Shown: positions 51,111 through 63,790 of the stretch, in pieces
Layout of the letters: each line of letters opens with the position of its first letter
Numbering within the stretch: position 1 is the first letter of the stretch
Source of the DNA: Nematopogon swammerdamellus
Lineage: Eukaryota > Arthropoda > Insecta > Lepidoptera > Adelidae
Assembly (NCBI GenBank): GCA_946902875.1
Contig: OX336338.1
Span: forward strand, 5,757,971-5,821,970
DNA: 64,000 nucleotides
Reading direction: 5' to 3'
The notes under the pieces: generated by a model
Told to the model about the DNA's origin: nothing
The model's database searches: none
The model's input: the letters and a program-made list of their open reading frames with translations, nothing else
Program-made: the position numbers and the translations under genes

Positions 51111-52299
51111 TCAAATTCAAATTCAAAGTTATTTATTTTTAAATTCCCTTAATTAATAACATACACAACAATATACAAAAAAATGTTATGTGTCATATAT
51201 GTAGATGTCGTGGATTTAAAAAAAAGGTGTAGGCGCAGCATGTGGCACTGCCGTTTCAGTGCCGCTGATTTGAAGCCTAACCTTGTTTTCAATAAACTCA
51301 AAAACTTTACCATGAGACATGGTAGAGCACATCATGTTCAAACATAAGATGGAGCACTGCTACTGAATGACAATAACAGAGATAACAATACTCAATAGTA
51401 TGAGTTTTTTAATTACCGTTAATGATAGGTAGGTACTATACGCAATTATAAATGGCTATCTACGCTCAAGAGAACAAGACACGGGGGACACAACCGGAAG
51501 TGGACGCCGTCAGCGCCTTCTGCCTCTCCGCCGAGACGCGGAACGCATCGGAGGAACCTTCGTCTTCCGAGAGTGGCCGCACTAACCGCCACCCGCGACC
51601 ACGAACGGAGAACTGACAGTTCTCTGAAGGCCGGCACAGTGCGACGCATGGTGACGGCCGGGCCATACGTTTGGTCTGAAAATTTCAGCCAGATAGCTCG
51701 GAGAACTACCGCCATTAAAGCCGTCCTAACTTTTTAGAATATACTCAATTGAATTAGTCATAAATTAAAGTCTGCGAACTAAATTTAATTTCTTGTTTAT
51801 TTTGTTTTTTTCACTCCCTGTATTTTTAGTATTTATTAGTAGTATAGGCTTGGTTTTATTTTATACTTAGAATATTTATTGCCCATATCATTGTTTTTTT
51901 TTTTGTTAGCAATTAAGTTGTTGTGTACTTAAAATTTTTGCGAGTTGACTGATTTTGAAATGTGGTAGAAAAGTCGTGTGTTGTGTCAACTACTCTGTTG
52001 AAGTACCTAAGATAAATAAATAAATAAATGATTTTTTACAAACCTCAAACAGGAGTTCTCGAAATATTACCAAAGTCAACCCACTAGAGACGGCAAACAC
52101 TTCATGTGCGAAATGAAAATATCGAAACATAATATAATAATAATAATATGTAGTAAACCTAAATACATAAAACTACACATTACAGACGCGAGAATATATT
52201 GTAGAATAAAAATGTTAAGTTGGTAGAGGCGTGCTTGGTTGTCAGGAGCGTCGGAGTAGTTAGCGCAGTGCCTCAACACGACTCGTGACAAATAGTGGA
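51111..52299. other. No clear feature
   Basis: 51110-51125 repeats ATTCAAATTCAAA. 51470-51720 is CpG-containing with overlapping minus frames (66 and 89 codons) of no recognised type. Then AT-rich to 52070. Confidence 0.35.
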
Positions 52300-53450
52300 C
52301 TAGAACTAGCGTCGTCGGGCGGGCGACTTCCTCGTGCAGTTCCTGGGACGCCTTCGGGAAGCTGCACTTTAAATGCTAGCGACAAGGAGCCTTCTGCTCA
52401 GGACGCGTGTAGAACACAACGACACGCTCCGTACACGAAGTCCTCGCGAGATAAATAACAAAAAGTAAGTGATGTGACAAATTCTCAACGTCGCTGGTCG
52501 CCGATTAATAATCAGTCGGTGTTACGTGGGCGGCGCGGCCCGCGGCCGTGAGGGGGGAGAGAGGGCGGAGTGACGTCGCCGCCCTAATCACCGCCCGACA
52601 TCATATTTCAAAAGCCGACTTAATTACCACAAGGACCGCGAGACGCTGCCAGCTGAATAACTGCACGGAGCCGCCGTGCGGTTGAATTAATGGTCTGACA
52701 CGGGCAACACACGCGTCGACAATTGAACTCTCAGTCGAGCGACAGATAGGGTCACTCCGCCAGTAGTCAGCAGTCGGCAACGCACCTGACCACCTCTGTC
52801 AGCGCCGCGCCTCCACAGTCTACGTACGCACATCAGCGCTCACCTGGTGCGGACAATCTTCGCGCACATCCGATTCATCGTCGAACACGGTCATTACGTA
52901 CATGTGTTATTGATTTGTCAAGTCATAACTGGGCCGCAGCCTCATCCTTCTTATCGTACTCTCTGAATGACTAAACGAGCAACGCATTCGTCAAAATCCG
53001 GATACAGTTCGAGGAGGACGGATTGGTTTATAACAGGAAATCAGAGTGCGGCGGGTGTGCAGCCCTGGCGGAGCGCGCGACGCCGCTGGGGGACGGCGAG
53101 TCGTTAATACGACTAGAGCGCGGCGAAAGTCTCGTAGTCTTATTTGAACGTTCAGTGACTCGCGTTATTTCGGAGCGACTAATAAATTGCGTGATGACAG
53201 GTGTCAGCTGCTTGACCGCCTCTGCACTCGCTCTGCACCGCGCCGTCGCCGCCGCCGCCGAGTCTCCATTCCGCTTCACACTTCTCCGGCGCTTTTCTTA
53301 TTTTCCTGCAAGCTCCTCTGTGTCGCAGTACACGGACGCCCCTTTTGTTCACTCTTTATTTGGCTCGGCGCTGCTGCTCGTACATTTGTTTTCACAGCAA
53401 TTGGAATCTTGATGAAAGGCATGATCACAGTCGATTAGAGAACATCATCG
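52300..53450. other. Long repeat-free CpG-retaining stretch
   Basis: More than 1.1 kb free of window repeats, with CpG-rich blocks (52520-52600, 53040-53280) and embedded TTAATTA-type motifs (52615-52700). Frames on both strands (83-129 codons) overlap heavily and lack domains. This is the best candidate in the window for conserved regulatory or untranslated-exon DNA, by inference only. Confidence 0.35.
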
Positions 53451-54063
53451 AATCATTCTACACTGATGTTATTGTGGATATGGCATATATAATTTTTATT
53501 CTTCTCCAATTGTTTAGAAAATTAATTTGTGTGAGCAGTTCTCATTGGATTCACTCAGGATTGAGTGTGACAGTGATAGTTTTGTCGGATTGAGCTTTTG
53601 TTTAATAATATTATTAAATTACTCGCAACAGTTCAGTTCCCACTTATCTCTTTGATCTTTAGGTAACAAGTAACACTTTATCCCTAGAGTTAGCAATACA
53701 TGCTTAGGCCACTTTGAAATAAAAGCCGACGAATGAAAAAGAGAGTAAATTAAAAAGGCATGAGCTAAAAGATTCCATTCCAGGCGAGGTATAAATTTAA
53801 AGACGCCAGAGATGTATTGGAGAAACGGGCTAGCTGCGTTCGAGAAGATTTATTTAACGTAAATACATACTTAGTGAAAGAAAGTTATATTGTGTGAGAT
53901 AGTATTGGACGTATAGAAAGGAGTATGGTTGTATGTGTAGACGTGGAATATGCGCTGGCATGCGGGACGGACGACTGGCCCCTCCGCACGCCTCCGCCGC
54001 GTCACTACGCTTGATGGACACACCGTCTGCATTGAGCTGAAGATTTTTTTTCTCGTTTATTTG
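53451..54063. other. No recognised feature
   Basis: Unique AT-rich DNA; short CpG segment at 53940-54010. Confidence 0.35.
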
Positions 54064-54647
54064 ACCTTCATCGACTGCGGCCGGCAAACGGCGAGGAGGC
54101 GCCACAAGTCTGAAACTACTTTTTGCTACGAAGAAGTGCAAACTGCAAACATCGGCATTCGGAACAGCCTGGGAAGATTGCGGCAACTAACAGAATGCGA
54201 TCGCTGATAGTTGTGGTTTTATACTCGTATTTTCTTTAGTTTTTTTTTCCCGCAATGAGGTTCACTCGTAGGTATTTACTTCATCAGTCGATCTACTTTT
54301 GGTTAATTTCAATAGTTAAATCTGACTTTTTTTTCTGATGCTCCAGTTTGTGAGTACCTTCATCGACTGCGGCCGGCAAACGGCGAGGAGGCGCCACAAG
54401 CCTGAAACTACTTTTTGCTACGAAGAAGTGCAAACTGCAAACATCGGCATTCGGAACAGCCTGGGAAGATTGCGGCAACTAACAGAATGCGATCGCTGAT
54501 AGTTGTGGTTTTATACTCGTATTTTCTTTAGTTTTTTTTCCCGCAATGAGGTTCACTCGTAGGTATTTACTTCATCAGTCGATCTACTTTTGGTTAATTT
54601 CAATAGTTAAATCTGACTTTTTTTTCTGATGCTCCAGTTTGTGAGTA
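54064..54647. repeat. Fresh 292-bp tandem duplication
   Basis: ACCTTCATCGACTGCGGCCG starts at 54064 and 54356. The copies run to GCTCCAGTTTGTGAGTA at 54355 and 54647 and differ only at isolated bases and T-run lengths. Each copy ends in a GTGAGTA, a splice-donor-like word. The minus frames in both copies encode the same peptide, but there is no family match. Confidence 0.95.
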
Positions 54648-55100
54648 AAGACCTTACGGTCAACTCTAGTTGAGCGGCAGATCGGTTCGCAGCGGCTAGG
54701 GCGGGGCGGTGCGGGGCGGGGGGTTGGCAGGGCGGGCGGGGAAGGAGGTGCGAGGCGACACGGCAGCAAGCCGGCGACATTGCAGCCGTGATAGTTTTTC
54801 ACAGCCGCTGCGAGATAAGTGCATTTGCTTGTCGCGACACGAACGTCGGCGCGGCACCACACGGCGCGCGGCGCCTCCCCCGCCTCCGTCGCCGCCCCGT
54901 CGCCGCCGCCCCCGCACCGGGCTTGGTCCTCTCGGAGTCTCGGCCGCCCGAGCCGGCCACGCTTTATTTGTATTGTACGTATTGTTACGTAGATGTGTAC
55001 TTCGTCACTTATTCACGACGCGTGGGGATTTTACGACACGGCATCCTAAGTTTCAAATGCGAACACACTATTCACCTGTAAGTTTTGTCGCTACACGCCA
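54648..55100. other. CpG-rich stretch with long frames
   Basis: GGGCGGGGCGGTGCGGGGCG and many CCGCC runs. The plus frame 54709-55242 (177 codons) is P/R rich and has no recognised domain. CACCTGTAAGT near 55075 resembles a splice donor. An untranslated first exon is conceivable but unproven. Confidence 0.3.
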
Positions 55101-57644
55101 GACGACCCGAAAGGAATGGGCCCACGCAGTTTCGAGATTTTCCTTTCCCACAGCCTTCGCACCTCATCTTATAGCATCCGGGTGCGTTGATGCCAGATTT
55201 ACGACAAATATTGGCATTATAGTATTGCAGTTGTTACAATAATTGTGTTGCGAATAATAATAACGTAACTACATAATATGTAAATTAAAAATCATAATAA
55301 CTAGCATTATAATACTCATTTTAAGTTTACGGATTCTTCAGGAACTGCGGGAGTTCCTGGAGCCGACGTCTGGTGTCCGTTGTACCAGACGTCAAACTCA
55401 CTCACACAGTTCGACGTTAAACTTAATTTTGAACTTTTTTCGTCCAGTAGGTTCAGAGGAAAACAGGTGTGACACAGACAGGCACGAGAGTGATCATATC
55501 AGGGTTCTGTTTTTTTTACCACTTTTGAGGTAGGGCACCCAACAAATTTACAAAATTGTATTATTTAGTCAAAATTTACTTTTTTAAACTTAATTCCTTC
55601 TTGAAGAAAACCCTTGAAATTATCTAAATTAATGAGACTTAGATGTTGAGTGGAAAAGTCGATACCTACAAAGTAAAATACTTACCCCAAGCGAAATAAA
55701 CGGATTTGAAGTAATCGTTCGTACGATTACTATTAGCATGGTAAGGCCGAGGTATACGGAATGCTCATAAAAGTGTGCACAAGTAATATTTCTGAAACTA
55801 CTAATTTGAAAAAAATATATATATATTTCCAAACAAGTGGCAAAATATGCGAGGGTGACAGTGTGACAGCAATCGGTAATGAGCGGACGGACACGCTGCC
55901 GGTCGCCGACAGCTGTCAAGCTAAGACAATAAGAAAGGAAGGACAGGCCGACGGATCCACCGCCGTCATCGCCCTAAGGATTAGCTGCGACCTCCAATCC
56001 GACACTCCGCACTAAGCCGACCCAAAAACCTCCCACGCGCTCCCTACCTCCAACCAATCTTCCACACCTCCCGGTTCCGAGCGATCATAAAGCGAATAAT
56101 TATTCGAAAAACGAGTTAACTGAATACGCACAGATCTCGTCGAAGATAAAGAGCCCTGACCGGGCTCTGAAAAAAACCATCGACCGACCGGGAGGATCGC
56201 ATTGCTTACCTACGTAAAATAATTAAAAAAGGTAGCAATTATACGTAAAATATTAAACGTGATTCACTTTATGATGAATTTTACAATCGTCATATTAATT
56301 TGTAATTCCGAGGGAGAGGCCAATCTCCGTACGATACCGCGGACGATAATTACAGAGCATAAAACTACCTTGTTAATTAAAGAATTGAGCGAAGAGAGCG
56401 TAGTTATTTCATTAGCGCTCGTATGTAAATAGCGCCATGAGAGAAATGATCGTCTTCAGTTCGGTCAGAGTCAGAATATGTGGAGCCTGGTGGCTAGTGG
56501 CGGGCCACGCACGACCGACTAGACGCCCGATTCCGAGCATCGTAAAGCGAGCGACCGCTGCGGCAAGGCCCTCCCGACGACACGACTAAAACAAACAGAA
56601 GTCTTTTAAATATTATCGATACGAATAAATTTTTACGGCCGAGAGCGAATATCAATAAATTGGGCTTGTAACTCGTAAAAGCGTATCGTGAATGATTTGT
56701 AAACAGCTGGCGGGCATTAAAACAAATCAACTCTTTCGTTCGGCTTAGCCAACGGTAGCCGACATCGAGCGCGAGTTTAATTGAAAATTACGAAGTGGCC
56801 TGCAGGAGTCGAGGCAGGAGTCGTGGGCCGGTGGTGGGAGGCGGCGGCGCGTCAAGACAGGGTTGACGTGACCGTGACTGAGGAACGGTCGCACGCTCGT
56901 CGGTATGAGCTGAGCTTGATTGAAGTGTGAACTTATGTTTTCGAAGAAGCTTATCATTTACCAGTTACCTGAATGCATCTCGGTCTTCGTCCTCGCCCTC
57001 AGTGACTTACTTTCTTTGGGAAAGTATCTGAGGGCACGGCCGTGCGTCCGCCAAGTCAAGCAAACACGGCCGTACCATCCTTTTCTCGAAGCAACTTTAG
57101 GTACTTTTGGCCTCGTATAGTTTACCTGAACGCCGGTCGGCCTTGACATACTAACCCTACAAAGAAAGTGGAAACTTAGCCCAACAGAAGTTAAACGCGA
57201 TGCGGATCTGTTCGATGAGGGGTTCTCATGTGTCGTTGAACCGACGAGGAAATTAGATCGTTCCTACAAAATTATCATTGGTCTATGCTCTATCTGCAGT
57301 CTATGTATAAGAGTTTGCAGCAAATTTGATTTGATTTTCCAACAAACCCATAACGGCAACCGATAGCGAGGATGCTAGAAAAAGAAAAAAATGAATAAAA
57401 ATATACCTAAAAAAAAAATATCACAAATGTGCACGAACGATGTTCAAATCAGAAGCAGTAATTGTAGAGAGCGTGGGATAAATAAAATTTTCCTGGAATT
57501 GGTGTTTGGTTAGTCATTCCTCTGCCCCAGATTCCTTTCTCGTGTTTGAGCATTTCTCGACTCTGGGTTTATCATTGACAGCCAGCTAGGTTAATGACAA
57601 AAAAGAGGAAAGTATTAATAACTCATTAGCACAGTTACTGCCAC
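55101..57644. other. Low-repeat stretch
   Basis: 55335-55400 has the inverted words GACGTCTGG and CCAGACGTC. 56148-56170 forms AGAGCCC/GGGCTCT across 5 nt. 56280-56960 is repeat-free with CpG. No gene or transposon recognised. Confidence 0.35.
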
Positions 57645-58035
57645 GGTGTCTGTGCCCAGAAGTCCATCGCACAATCTGGCACATCCAACAACATAACTCT
57701 ACGCGAGTCCAGGTTCAGCGAGGTACCAGCGATAAGCCGAACAATAAGGTTGTCGTCGATTTCATCGACACGCTATTGGAAGACTCCCAGGTTATAGGAC
57801 CTAGGGAACACACTCAACGGAAGACCATCAGGTATTTTCGTCGTACGATAGAGGGACGCTTTTGAAAAGCTATGGCTTCTTAGAAGATGGGTGTCTACGA
57901 CGTATGGATTTTCCAGGCATGTTCGACGAGTGTGGCAGATATGCATAGATAGGAGCAGGAGGGAACCAATTCCTCAGAACAACGACCATGGACGACCTAT
58001 AAAATAGGCTAAAGAAACCAATTCGTTTATGGCGC
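57645..58035 (-). pseudogene. Decayed reverse transcriptase fragment and 3' UTR
   Basis: Nucleotide order matches 17697-18080 (GGTTGTCGTCGATTTCATCG ACACG; GACTCCCAGGTTATAGG; GGAACACACTCAACGGAAGA C). Frameshifts break the protein, so only a 61-codon out-of-frame piece remains. Same LINE group as the AGMAP-ended copies. Confidence 0.72.
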
Positions 58036-60335
58036 AGTGACTCAAGCAAGACCATCCGTGAGCTGTGAATCGCCGATTAGGCGGATACTTAGCGAAACGT
58101 TGAATAGAATCCAAGGAAGTAAAGGGGAAACCTTCCCACAGGTGACTGCAGTACTCATTTTAAACGCAGTTTATAATAAAACAGTTTTCCTCAACAATTT
58201 TGGGGGCATTTTGGTATTTAGGGGGTCGGTCGAAACCTCAAAAATACTCGTAACACTCGATGGAGTGGAAATAATTTCTAGCATTCCTAACGAAATATGC
58301 AAAGGCGGAGACCATCAAAAAGTTCATATGAAATCTCAAAAATTAAAATAATTTTAAACTGCACTCCACTAGATATTCATTATTCAGTAGTTACATTACC
58401 GTATACTTTGATGTAATGACGTGACTTATTGCAATTGTTTTATTTTATTTATTTATCTATTCAAAAGGATTACAGTTTTTACAAGTATTTGTTGAAATAT
58501 TATTTAATAGAATTAAATTTTCAATCAAAAGTGTGTTTCCAGCATCCGCAGGGCCAATTAAAAACGAGGTGAATTGGTGTGATTGGTAAAAGTTAATTGT
58601 TAAAAATTATTATCAGCGCTTTCGGTCAGGCAAGGAGTCGTAAATAGCTGTACTAATTGATTGTAAACGTGAACGGTGATCTCATTAGGGGCCCGCCCCG
58701 GAGTCGATGCGGCCCCCTCCCCCGCGCCGATCCCAATCCCCCCCTTTATTGGCCTCCTCGTATTATCTTCATTTACTTTTGCTTCCTCTTTATTCTTTTG
58801 TCATTCCAGTTCATTCCACAGGTTCTTATTGTTTGCTCAGCTCAAGGTAGGCGTCGTCGTCGAACATCTTGAATACTATAAACTTTAATTTGAACTTTTT
58901 ATTTCTTTTTAAACTTTGGTATTCATACTCCGGTATTCACGTCTGTTATGGAACTTGATCGCCCATACCTTTTATAGGTAGTGGGTACCTACGTATGTGC
59001 ATAATCAATACTAATACAGAATATAAAAGGACACAAGACGAAAATAAAAAGTTTTCCGAGACAAGGATATAAATTGCTATTAAATTTCTAAGTAGGTATT
59101 CGATCATAAAAATATAAGTTCAAAGTCGATTTCAAAAAATATTTTTTTATAACTACTAAAATTAGTATCCTATGGTGACATTACAAAAATTCTATTTAAT
59201 AAACTTCAAAAATGTATTGTCCGTCATCTTTCCGAAAATTATGTGCGCGATTTACTCATAAACTACTAATCAGAATTGCATGGTGATTCTATGGATTTGT
59301 GGAGTAATTACGTTAGTTTCAGCAAATCTGTGAGATGGTTTTAGGATAGAAATTCAATTGGCTCAGCTCGGGTTGCTAGGGCTACTATACAAATGTGAAT
59401 GTGAGTATTTTCAGAATAGATGGAGTTCAACTATCCACATTTTGTATAACTGCATTGAAAATGAATTATAATACCTATAGAAAAAATGTAGGACGATCAA
59501 CTAGGTGCTGCTAATCAAAGCACAAACACTTGGTTTGTGCTAGATCAGTTCTTCCTTGCAACACAATGTTTCGAACCGTAGCCGATAAAGATATTTTTAC
59601 TGCAAAGTGTTCACTTAAATCGAACTAAGTAATTTGCTTCAGCGTTGACATACCGACAGCAATAAACGAATTAATTAAAGAGGGCACAGGCAGGAGACGA
59701 AAAGAATGATAATTAGGTCAGTCTGTCTGGCTCCCGATTTAGATATGTACACTTTGACCCGTATCTGTCGTCACGAACATTAAATATTTATACAAACATT
59801 TAGTACAAACATTAAATATTTAGAACAAAAAATAACACACAGGTATGGTCACAGCACTGCAGTGGGAGTTTAATTTAATAGAGGCCTCATCGCTCATTGT
59901 TATTTTGTGAAAATAAATATACACGTTAAATCTTTGAAAAAAAAAAACGACCAAGTGTAAACATGTTCACGTGCCGTGGCTCTCGTCGCCGCTGCTTTGC
60001 TCTCTTTTTATTAACTATTGCGTAACCATCGTCACCCCCGTTCAGCATTTTCAGCAGTTTTGAAATCATCATGTTAGAAGCCTTCAAACGACACCCATTA
60101 ACGATTGCCTACTACCACCGTAACTATTATTTTGCGATTTCATACAAAAAAATACAAGTTGTTCTAAAACCTTTGAGGAAAACAATTGAATAATGGTTGA
60201 CATGGTTATTTCTAACAATTTTCAATACTTAGTTTTATTAAAATTTGTATGACTTTACTCACGGTCGCTCTCTGAGCTATGTGTATTAGTCATCGTTGAA
60301 AAAACTCACCAACAAAACTGCTATATTTCAATATT
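58036..60335. other. Low-repeat stretch
   Basis: A 104-codon plus frame (58037-58351) begins next to the LINE remnant and shows no domain. 58640-58740 is C-rich. 59514-59536 forms AGCACAAAC/GTTTGTGCT. ACATTAAATATTTA is repeated near 59780-59820. Otherwise AT-rich and quiet. Confidence 0.4.
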
Positions 60336-60677
60336 CCTTAAGGCAGTGGTTCCCAAATAGTCGTACGTGTACCCCATGGGGTACGTAGGCTCAAGAGAGG
60401 GGTTACGCGTGGGCGCACTTAATAGCCGCGTTCACCTCTACATAGTAAAATAAAAAGAACTGATCTCATTCATTAGTGAAAATTGTGATTACTAAGTAGA
60501 TATTAGAATCAAACAAATGACTACAAATGGATAAACATCTTTATTAACCTATGTAAAAATAACAACCATATGAAAATTGTTTTATTCAAACATTTTACTC
60601 AGTGAGAGGTACTTGGGTTTCAGAAAATACGCTAAGAGGTAACGGTTAAAATATAATGGGGAACCACTGCCTTAAGG
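60336..60677. mobile_element. hAT-type MITE with perfect 8-bp TSD
   Basis: 60344-60669 (326 bp): the left end CAGTGGTTCCCAAA and right end GGGGAACCACTG mirror each other. CCTTAAGG flanks both sides exactly (60336-60343, 60670-60677). CAGTGGTTCCCAA is a textbook hAT terminus. Near the left, GTACCCCATGGGGTAC is palindromic. No transposase. Confidence 0.93.
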
Positions 60678-60687
60678 TAACTATCGA

Positions 60688-60800
60688 TCAAAGGGGGAAG
60701 CACTGACATGGCACCTAGTTGACCCGGTGTCATGGGCTGACATCACGGACGTTGTAGGTGATGTAGCCAACCGTGTCAGTTTCCATAAAAAAAAAACTAT
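60688..60800 (+). mobile_element. 5S-SINE 3' end
   Basis: AAGGGGGAAGCACTGACATG, GTCATGGGCTGACATCACGG and ACCGTGTCAGTTTCCATAAA plus A-run. Close to the 4822 copy in wording (ATCAAAGGGGG). Confidence 0.8.
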
Positions 60801-61608
60801 GGGGCAAAGACAAATTCTAAGTACACTTACTATTGCGAAGCGAGGTCGTGTGAGTATGTAAATCAATAAAAGCCAACTATAATTTGAAATTGCATTCAAG
60901 TGCTACCAACCAAATACAGCGAGTCTGGCAATGAATGAGTCGCCTGCCTCCGCACCGCACCGCGCGCCGCCGCCGCCTCCGCCGCCGGCCTGAGATAGGT
61001 TTAAATCAACATACAAACTAATTACAACCGGGCCACACCTCATCCCGGAGGCGGACGATCACTATCACGGAATAAAGAATTATGCGAGTAATTCAATGTT
61101 GTTCGTTCGTATTCTCATTCGCGGGCGACTAAGGCGAGGACTAAGGAAAGGTTTCATCTGGATACACACCAAGAAACGAGAAGTATTGCTGTCTCTTTTT
61201 TTTCGCATTTAAGTTAAGGTTCAATTTGAATCTATGTGTTTTTTCTTAATCGGGACGAGTTGATATTGTATTCACCTTAAACGACGGAACGACTTCGATA
61301 AACCTGAAATTAATGAATGCACGGATGGACGCGACGGATGGTAGAAACGAAGGATCGGAGAGATAGTTGTGACTACGAAAATTACCTATTCAGCTCCCAA
61401 ATTGTTTCCACCCCAACAGGTGACCTGTTGCAGTTGATTTAAATAATTCATATTTCATTATGAAACTACTTTCCCTTTAAATTCACTCTACTCGACTCGG
61501 GAACTTAACCGATTATCACCGTATTTATGGTATCCAGTTTCTACTACTCTTTTCGTGTCTCCTGGCTCCTAAGCCAAATTTTAACAGAAATAATAAGAAA
61601 ATAAAAAT
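60801..61608. other. Low-repeat DNA with a CpG patch
   Basis: 60945-60990 is CGCCGCCGCC-rich. 61000-61350 is unique and repeat-free. No gene recognised. Confidence 0.35.
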
Positions 61609-61898
61609 AATGACCAAGTGCAAGTCGGACTGGCGCACCGAGGTTTCCGCACCACAAAAAAAAAGTTAAAAAAACACGTTTCTTGTATGGAGACCCTCTT
61701 AATTCTCCGCTTTTTTAATTTTTTATTATTGGTTGTTATATCCGTCAAAATAAACATATTCTGTGAAAATTTCAACCGGTTAGCTATTACGGTTCCAAAG
61801 ATACAGCCATCGGACGGACGGGCGGACGGACAGACAGACAGACAGACAAACAGACGTTGGAGAGTAATAGGCTTCCGTACGAGGTAAGGAAACCTAAA
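61609..61898 (+). mobile_element. Dispersed repeat D, copy
   Basis: ACCAAGTGCAAGTCGGACTG, GCGCACCGAGGTTTCCGCAC, ATTACGGTTCCAAAGATACA, (CAGA)n, TAATAGGCTTCCGTACGAGG and TAAGGAAACCTAAAAATG. The middle is shortened relative to 45526. Confidence 0.75.
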
Positions 61899-62010
61899 AA
61901 TGTGAAAGCCATAAAATAATTTTCTCTTTGCGCAAATTAACAGATCTGGTAACGTTCATTAAATTAATAGTACCAAACAGCATCGTGCAATGTAAGGTAA
62001 GGTGAACCAA
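61899..62010. other. Spacer
   Basis: Unique AT-rich DNA. Confidence 0.3.
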
Positions 62011-62440
62011 GAAATCAAACAGCTACTGACTAAAACGCGCAATCGAGAACGAACGGAGCAGAGGCGGAGCGGGTGGGGTCGGGCGATGGGGGCAGCGGGG
62101 GCGGTTCTCACTGTGTGACGTACGACCTCCGCGCCGCCTCCGATATAATAAATGCGCTCCGCCGCGTATAGTTTTAATTAAGATCGGCCTACCGGTGGAA
62201 CAAGCTACATATTTGTTTAACAAAATGCGCGCGGGTCGAGCGAGATGAGAACGGGACGATAACCGCTATCGGGGGGCGGCGGCTCGGGATGTTAGTCTGC
62301 CTGCGCTCCCCTCGCGCGCGAATCACTTCGCCGCGCTCTCCCGAGAGTTGCGGCGGAGGAGGGGCGGGGGCGGGCGCGGGCGGAGGGGCGCTCGGAGGGC
62401 CCGCACGCAACTGCTTGAGCGCCGCAATCTATTCGACAAA
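62011..62440. other. CpG-rich stretch
   Basis: Two CpG blocks (62050-62165 and 62220-62410). Frames of 63-73 codons on both strands are proline/arginine rich and compositional. A regulatory role is possible. Confidence 0.35.
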
Positions 62441-62598
62441 TACCTACAGTCCAGGGAACTGATGGTTGGGATAGTACTAGTATTATTCATTTATTTACGC
62501 GTTTCTTTTTATATAAATTTTACATTGAACAAAAATTAAAACCTAAAATTAATATAAAACAAACGGAGTTCCACCACCGGCGGCAGGGCGAACCCAAG

Positions 62599-62695
62599 CT
62601 ACCGATGGTCGGGTCCCAAAGAGAGAAACCTCCGGACGATGCGTGCAGTGTCGAGCAGGGCTGCCTTCTGGATCTGGCCCTTGACCTAACCACTC
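62599..62695 (-). pseudogene. Probable LINE reverse transcriptase tail
   Basis: Minus frame between two stops: IQKAALLDTARIVRRFLSLG then P and a stop two residues on. The pattern KA.LLDTARIVRRFL resembles C-terminal ends of some insect LINE proteins. Only about 30 residues, so the assignment is tentative. Confidence 0.45.
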
Positions 62696-63510
62696 AGAGA
62701 GAGCCTTTCAGCTTTTAAAAATAAATTCATTAAATGGCTTCAATGTAAGACCTTTTACGACATTAAATTATTCATTCTCTGTGGTATATTTATTAATTTA
62801 ACCCTTTTATTATTAGTTCTCCTTTATTTAATAAGAGGTCACAATCATAAAATTAAATGAATACTAATCTAAACTACTTATATATAAGACTCGTTAAATT
62901 CTTTGCGGTCGTTGTATGATTTCTGTATTTGACAAATTAGATTATTTCTTAAATGATATATTAAGTATATGTATTGACGATGTAAACTTACTACTAAATA
63001 AAAATACATTTTCAATGTCAAAACTTTGACTTTTGAATGGAAATTTTTTTCTACTGAAATTTTTCTACATCTGTAGAAGCTTACTTAGGAAAGTCATCAC
63101 ATCATCCATTTGATTAACACCATTACAAACGAATGACGTCTGCTGTTTAGGCTTTACTATTAACTAACGAGTATTAGCTTACTACTTGTTAGTTCTCAGG
63201 TGTATTCTGCCCAACCGAGACCACACGAATGATCTAAAAGGTTCAACCCTACATTTCAGAAATTCAGCACTCACCTTACCTACTAAGGCAGGTATATAAA
63301 TTTGGGATTTTTTTTAAATTTTATTTTACGTATATTTATTAATGCTTATAAAATATGTTCATACATTTAGCTCTTTCCAACCATTCGTTACTCGATCTCT
63401 TCAATATCGCCCCAGAAGGGTAGATGGGTACATAGCATTCATTAAAACTTTTGACGCTCAAAGGAACATTTCTCAACACAAAGCGTGTACCGAGCAAGCC
63501 CCATTTTATT
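62696..63510. other. AT-rich, no recognised feature
   Basis: No repeats shared with the rest of the window. The 99-codon minus frame near 63340-63640 overlaps repeat H. Confidence 0.4.
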
Positions 63511-63790
63511 ATTACCCGACTACGGTGAAGCCAAAGAAAGGAAGGGTTATGGATTTGGCGTGTACGTCTGTATATAGGTATGTCCGTATGTGTGTATGTA
63601 TGTACGTACGTACTATAAAGGTATGTAGGTATGTACATGATGTAAGTATCTACATATGTTCCACTCTGCAGCCTAAAGTACTGGACCGATTGGAATTATT
63701 CAGGTGTCCGCAGATTCGTCTCACTCACGAGAGTGTCATGGGCTATAAAACAATTTTCATAATTGAAAATGGCGGTCACACGGCGTCAAA
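63511..63790 (+). mobile_element. Repeat H, copy with short GTAT run
   Basis: ATTACCCGACTACGGTGAAG CCAAAGAAAGGAAGGGTTAT, then GTATGT runs, ACTGGACCGATTGGAATTAT and AAAATGGCGGTCAC. Part of the end (CTGGACCGATTG ... AAAATGGCGG) echoes the modules of the foldback at 26203. The 217-codon frame crossing it is repeat-derived. Confidence 0.6.

Noticed and set aside
54709..55242. 177-codon plus-strand frame in the CpG block
   Set aside because: Proline/arginine rich, overlapped by long frames on the other strand, no domain; compositional.
56148..56170. Rho-independent-type terminator (GC hairpin near an A-run)
   Set aside because: The host is a eukaryote and no gene lies upstream; a chance hairpin.
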